Below, one piece after another: positions 12,769-14,436 of a stretch of DNA of 14,436 nucleotides. The stretch covers positions 1 to 14,436 of the forward strand of contig DATLGB010000219.1 in assembly GCA_035540675.1 (NCBI GenBank), read 5' to 3'. Under the pieces are notes generated by a model. That model saw only the letters and a program-made list of their open reading frames with translations. It had not been told where the DNA came from and made no database searches. The translations under genes were made by a program, and so were the position numbers. Source of the DNA: DATLGB01 sp035540675 (GTDB lineage Bacteria; Actinomycetota; Thermoleophilia; Solirubrobacterales; Solirubrobacteraceae). Position 1 is the stretch's first letter, and each line of letters opens with the position of its first letter.

Positions 12769-13455
12769 GTGAGCGAGTCGTCAGCACCGCCGCCCGGCGG
12801 CCTGCCCGCCGGTGTCGCGCCGGTCGTGTTCGAGCTGGCGGCGCCGACCGGGTTCAAGAACCGGCTGCGCGGGGCGCGCGGGCCGAGCCGGCTGACGCTC
12901 ACCCCCGGCGAGATCGTCGTCGAGCACGGGGCCCTCCAGGCTCCTCTGCGCTTCGCGCCGGGCTCGGTCGCCGTGGCCACGGTGGATGCCGGCCCCGCCG
13001 GCGGGGCGCGCGGCCGCTTCCCCATCCTGCACCGGCTCGGCCCCACCCAGGTGGTGCCGCGCGAGCTCGGGATCATGGGCTGGCTGTGGACGAGCGGCGA
13101 CGGCTCGGCGCTGACCGTGCTCGGAGACGACGCACCGAACCTCGCGTTCGTGTTCAGCCCGCCGCTGGCCGGTGCCGTCGTCGCCGAGGCCTTCGACCGG
13201 GGGATGCTCGAGGACCTGGCCAAGCGTGCTCCGCTGGGCGAGCCGGCGGTGTTCGGGCTGCTGCTGCGCGTGGAGAAGGCCGACGCCGCGCGCGACGCGC
13301 TCGACCGCTACGGGCTCCTGCGGCCGCTCACCGATCGGGAGGTGCCGCCCGTGCAGCGCCGTCACCTGCCCGACGACAAGCCCGCCAACCCGACCATCGG
13401 CGGCACCGACGCCGGCCGGACCGGCACGTCCGTCCCGCCGCCGGGAAGGAGCTAG
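12769..13455 (+). CDS. Hypothetical protein, 228 aa
   Basis: I do not recognise a family. The protein is soluble, with no signal peptide or membrane helix. After a Pro/Gly-rich start, residues about 20-75 (FELAAPTGFKNRLRGARG, then SRLTLTPGEIVVEHGAL) look like alternating beta strands, somewhat like bacterial PH-type domains. The segment near 130-165 looks helical. The last 45 residues are polar and Pro/Gly-rich (ending SVPPPGRS), probably disordered. Codon use with G/C at third positions agrees with neighbouring genes. The GTG at 12769 has no SD; CATCAT seven nt upstream could be a -10 of a leaderless message. The next gene's ATG directly follows its TAG stop, so the two are likely co-expressed. 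Confidence 0.7.
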   Translation: MSESSAPPPGGLPAGVAPVVFELAAPTGFKNRLRGARGPSRLTLTPGEIVVEHGALQAPLRFAPGSVAVATVDAGPAGGARGRFPILHRLGPTQVVPRELGIMGWLWTSGDGSALTVLGDDAPNLAFVFSPPLAGAVVAEAFDRGMLEDLAKRAPLGEPAVFGLLLRVEKADAARDALDRYGLLRPLTDREVPPVQRRHLPDDKPANPTIGGTDAGRTGTSVPPPGRS

Positions 13456-13596
13456 ATGAACGACGCCAGCGCATGCCCGCCCTGCCGCGGCACCGGCACC
13501 GTCGTGTCCGGCGAGGGCGGCACGCCGCACGAGGTCCCCTGCCCGTGGTGCGGCGGCACCGGCCGCCGGCCCGCGCCTACTCCGCCGCCGGAGTGA
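13456..13596 (+). CDS. 46-aa protein with two CxxCxGxG zinc-finger motifs
   Basis: The tiny protein contains CPPCRGTG and CPWCGGTG separated by about 17 residues. This is the CxxCxGxG repeat seen in the zinc-binding region of DnaJ and many small actinobacterial proteins. Two repeats can bind one zinc ion. The ATG follows the preceding TAG directly, and AAGGAG with 4 nt spacing lies inside the upstream gene end, so it is well set up for translation. The C-terminus is proline-rich. Its last 20 nt overlap the 3' end of the convergent gene on the minus strand. A role as a partner of the upstream hypothetical protein is only suggested by position. Confidence 0.75.
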   Translation: MNDASACPPCRGTGTVVSGEGGTPHEVPCPWCGGTGRRPAPTPPPE

Positions 13597-13966
13597 CGCG
13601 CAGGGTGCCGGCGCGCCGGCCCGACTCCCGCAGCAGCACCACGTAGTCACCGGGCTCGTCGGCGAGCAGGTCGAAGACCGCCGGGGTCTCGGGACCCACC
13701 GTCTCGATCTGGTCCAGCCCGACCAGCTCGACCGTCGCGGGCTCGTCGCTGGTCACCTCCACGCGCACGACGTCGGCGGCCTCGACGGCGACGGTCCGCG
13801 GATCCGCCGCGTCGAAGCTCGCCTCCACGATCGAGTCGGCCGCGGCCGGGGCGGACGCCGGCGGCGGCGCCGGGGCCCGCGTCGACGGCCGCGGGCTCAG
13901 GACCGCGGTGAGGAGCGTGAGGCCCATGAGGACCGTGACGAGCACGAGCAGGCGGCGCGTGAGCAC
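13577..13966 (-). CDS. Membrane-anchored beta-domain protein, hypothetical
   Basis: The 129-aa protein has an N-terminal membrane anchor or uncleaved signal (RRLLVLVTVLMGLTLLTAVL, residues about 4-23). A Pro/Ala linker (27-43) follows, then a beta-rich domain from about 45 to the end (DPRTVAVEAADVVRVEVTSD, GDYVVLLRESGRRAGTLRV). The strand pattern is like a cupredoxin fold, with 'PGDY'-like turns, but no Cys/His/Met copper site is seen. It is most likely an extracytoplasmic anchored protein of unknown role. The GTG at 13966 lies 12 nt after the start of TAGGCT and has no SD, so it is probably leaderless. Its 3' end overlaps the zinc-finger gene by 20 nt on the other strand. Confidence 0.7.
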   Translation of the reverse strand: MLTRRLLVLVTVLMGLTLLTAVLSPRPSTRAPAPPPASAPAAADSIVEASFDAADPRTVAVEAADVVRVEVTSDEPATVELVGLDQIETVGPETPAVFDLLADEPGDYVVLLRESGRRAGTLRVTPAAE

Positions 13967-13967
13967 C

Positions 13968-14011
13968 TGTCCAGCCTAGGGGCACCGCTTCGACTGGACG
14001 AGTGTCCAGCC
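13968..14011. repeat. Direct and inverted CTGGACA repeats before the anchored-protein gene
   Basis: TGTCCAGCC occurs twice, at 13968-13976 and 14003-14011, 35 nt apart. CTGGAC at 13994-13999 forms an inverted repeat with the second copy (CTGGAC-GAGT-GTCCAG). The first copy covers the predicted -10 of the gene at 13966. The layout fits an operator set for a DNA-binding regulator. Confidence 0.4.
13973..13978 (-). promoter_or_regulatory. -10 element for leaderless transcription of the anchored-protein gene
   Basis: On the minus strand TAGGCT begins 12 nt before the GTG at 13966, placing T, A and the last T at -12, -11 and -7. No SD is present. This is the same geometry as at 9822-9827. Confidence 0.4.
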
Positions 14012-14097
14012 GCTCGGTTTGGCTCTACAGCGCCGCTTCGAGGGGCGCGGCGGGCGTCCGCGGGGGCGCCGGTCCTCAGATTTCTCTCAAGGGGGGT

Positions 14098-14124
14098 TAA
14101 GGGATTCTCGAATGGGGCCGATAC
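14098..14124 (+). promoter_or_regulatory. FliA/WhiG (sigma-28)-like promoter of the pilin gene
   Basis: TAAGGGAT (14098-14105), an 11-nt spacer and GCCGATAC (14117-14124) match the known sigma-28 pattern TAAAGTTT-N11-GCCGATAA at 5 of 8 and 7 of 8 positions. Transcription would start near 14130, just before the riboswitch. The upstream stretch from 14012 holds no gene; it contains two similar segments, TTCTCTCAAGGGG and ATTCTCGAATGGGG. Confidence 0.55.
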
Positions 14125-14144
14125 CCCACCCGAGCCAGAAGCCC

Positions 14145-14226
14145 AGGTGACCAAGGGCAAATCAACCGCGAGGTTGAGACGCAAAGCCACGGGGCTCCAT
14201 CACGGAGCTAGCCGGGTTACTCACCT
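14145..14226 (+). promoter_or_regulatory. Cyclic di-GMP-I (GEMM-I) riboswitch aptamer
   Basis: All hallmarks of the class are present in order. P1 is AGGTGA (14145-14150) with TCACCT (14221-14226). AAGGGCAAA follows, then stem TCAACC/GGTTGA closed by a GCGA tetraloop (14168-14171), then the invariant GACGCAAAGCC (14178-14188). The second arm is GGCTCC/GGAGCT around ATCAC, and GGGTTAC (14214-14220) leads back to P1. The base corresponding to G20 of the Vibrio Vc2 aptamer (14156) is G, as expected for c-di-GMP rather than the cGAMP-binding variant that has A. It controls the pilin gene that follows. Confidence 0.93.
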
Positions 14227-14230
14227 AAGG

Positions 14231-14288
14231 GAACCCAGGGGTCTGGCAAGCCAACACAACAGGCCCAACCGACCCCTCAGGAGGGTTC
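14231..14288 (+). promoter_or_regulatory. Expression platform hairpin that can hide the pilin ribosome binding site
   Basis: GAACCC-AGGGGTC (14231-14243) is complementary to GACCCCT (14271-14277) and, after a 5-nt bulge, to GGGTTC (14283-14288). The SD sequence AGGAGG (14279-14284) lies in the bulge and the outer stem. No T-run follows, so control is probably on translation rather than termination. AACCC (14232-14236) can also pair with GGGTT of the aptamer (14214-14218), which offers an alternative fold. Confidence 0.6.
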
Positions 14289-14295
14289 ACCCAAC

Positions 14296-14436
14296 ATGCT
14301 CAACAAGCTCCGCGAGCGCGCCCAGGACGAGAAGGGCTTTACCCTTATCGAGCTCCTGGTCGTCATTCTGATCATCGGCATCCTCGCCGCGATCGCCCTG
14401 CCGGCCTTCCTCAACCAGAAGGAGAAGGGCCAGGAT
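14296..14436 (+). CDS. Type IV pilin-like prepilin (partial, C-terminus off the right edge)
   Basis: The first 47 residues are present. A short charged leader (MLNKLRERAQDEKG) is followed by FTLIELLVVILIIGILAAIA, the classic class III signal. Prepilin peptidase should cut between G14 and F15 and methylate F15. E19 is the conserved Glu5 of the mature pilin. The hydrophobic helix continues to the Pro near residue 36, then ALPAFLNQKEKG, typical of actinobacterial and firmicute major pilins. The ATG at 14296 is preceded by AGGAGG with 11 nt spacing. It is controlled by the c-di-GMP riboswitch. Whether it is a major pilin or a minor/pseudopilin cannot be told without the C-terminal domain. Confidence 0.93.
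   Translation, partial: MLNKLRERAQDEKGFTLIELLVVILIIGILAAIALPAFLNQKEKGQD

Noticed and set aside
14145..14226. cGAMP-binding GEMM-Ib variant
   Set aside because: The base equivalent to G20 (14156) is G, not A, so the c-di-GMP type is preferred. Geobacter-like cGAMP variants would need the A.
14237..14277. Intrinsic terminator between the riboswitch and pilin gene
   Set aside because: The AGGGGTC/GACCCCT stem has no T-run behind it; the SD follows instead, so control of translation is more likely.

Overview
The window is about 14.4 kb of very GC-rich bacterial DNA with tightly packed genes, many GTG starts, ATGA/GTGA overlaps and several genes lacking a Shine-Dalgarno (SD) sequence. Together with a class III-signal type IV pilin preceded by a cyclic-di-GMP riboswitch, this suggests a high-GC actinobacterium, perhaps of the Thermoleophilia/Solirubrobacterales type. 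That placement is inferred from style and gene content only. No rRNA, tRNA, CRISPR array or insertion sequence is visible.

Left region (1-4963, minus strand): a copper-handling operon read right to left. It encodes a CopZ-type chaperone, an exported His-rich two-repeat protein, a CopA-type Cu(I) P1B-ATPase and an AhpD/carboxymuconolactone-decarboxylase-like protein, the first three junctions being 4-nt overlaps or a 2-nt gap. A DHA2-type drug exporter follows and runs off the left edge. The operon promoter (-35 TTGACG, -10 TAAGTT) lies between two CsoR-like palindromes at 4890-4908 and 4947-4963. No csoR gene is in the window.

Middle region (4992-9834): a plus-strand quinone-oxidoreductase-like gene converges on a five-gene minus-strand cluster. 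In transcription order the cluster encodes a PaaI-like thioesterase, a zinc alcohol dehydrogenase, an ArsC-type arsenate reductase, an ArsB/NhaD-superfamily transporter and a small CBS-pair protein. It looks like an arsenate-reduction/efflux pair fused to a small metabolic module.

Right region (9834-13966): a membrane-anchored metallophosphoesterase, a SRPBCC-fold protein, a tandem FluC/CrcB fluoride-channel gene pair, an unrecognised 228-aa protein, a 46-aa double CxxCxGxG zinc-finger protein and a membrane-anchored beta-domain protein.

Right edge (14098-14436): a FliA/WhiG-like promoter, a c-di-GMP-I (GEMM) riboswitch aptamer, a hairpin that can sequester the ribosome binding site, and the start of a type IV pilin gene. 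This links pilus production to c-di-GMP.

The main unexplained signals are a 26-bp box with conserved ends (GTGACCT... and ...GCGTYC) in front of three unrelated genes, which looks like an alternative-sigma (ECF-like) promoter giving two leaderless mRNAs, and the fact that all three convergent gene pairs overlap at their 3' ends, two of them through a shared palindromic CTAG stop.
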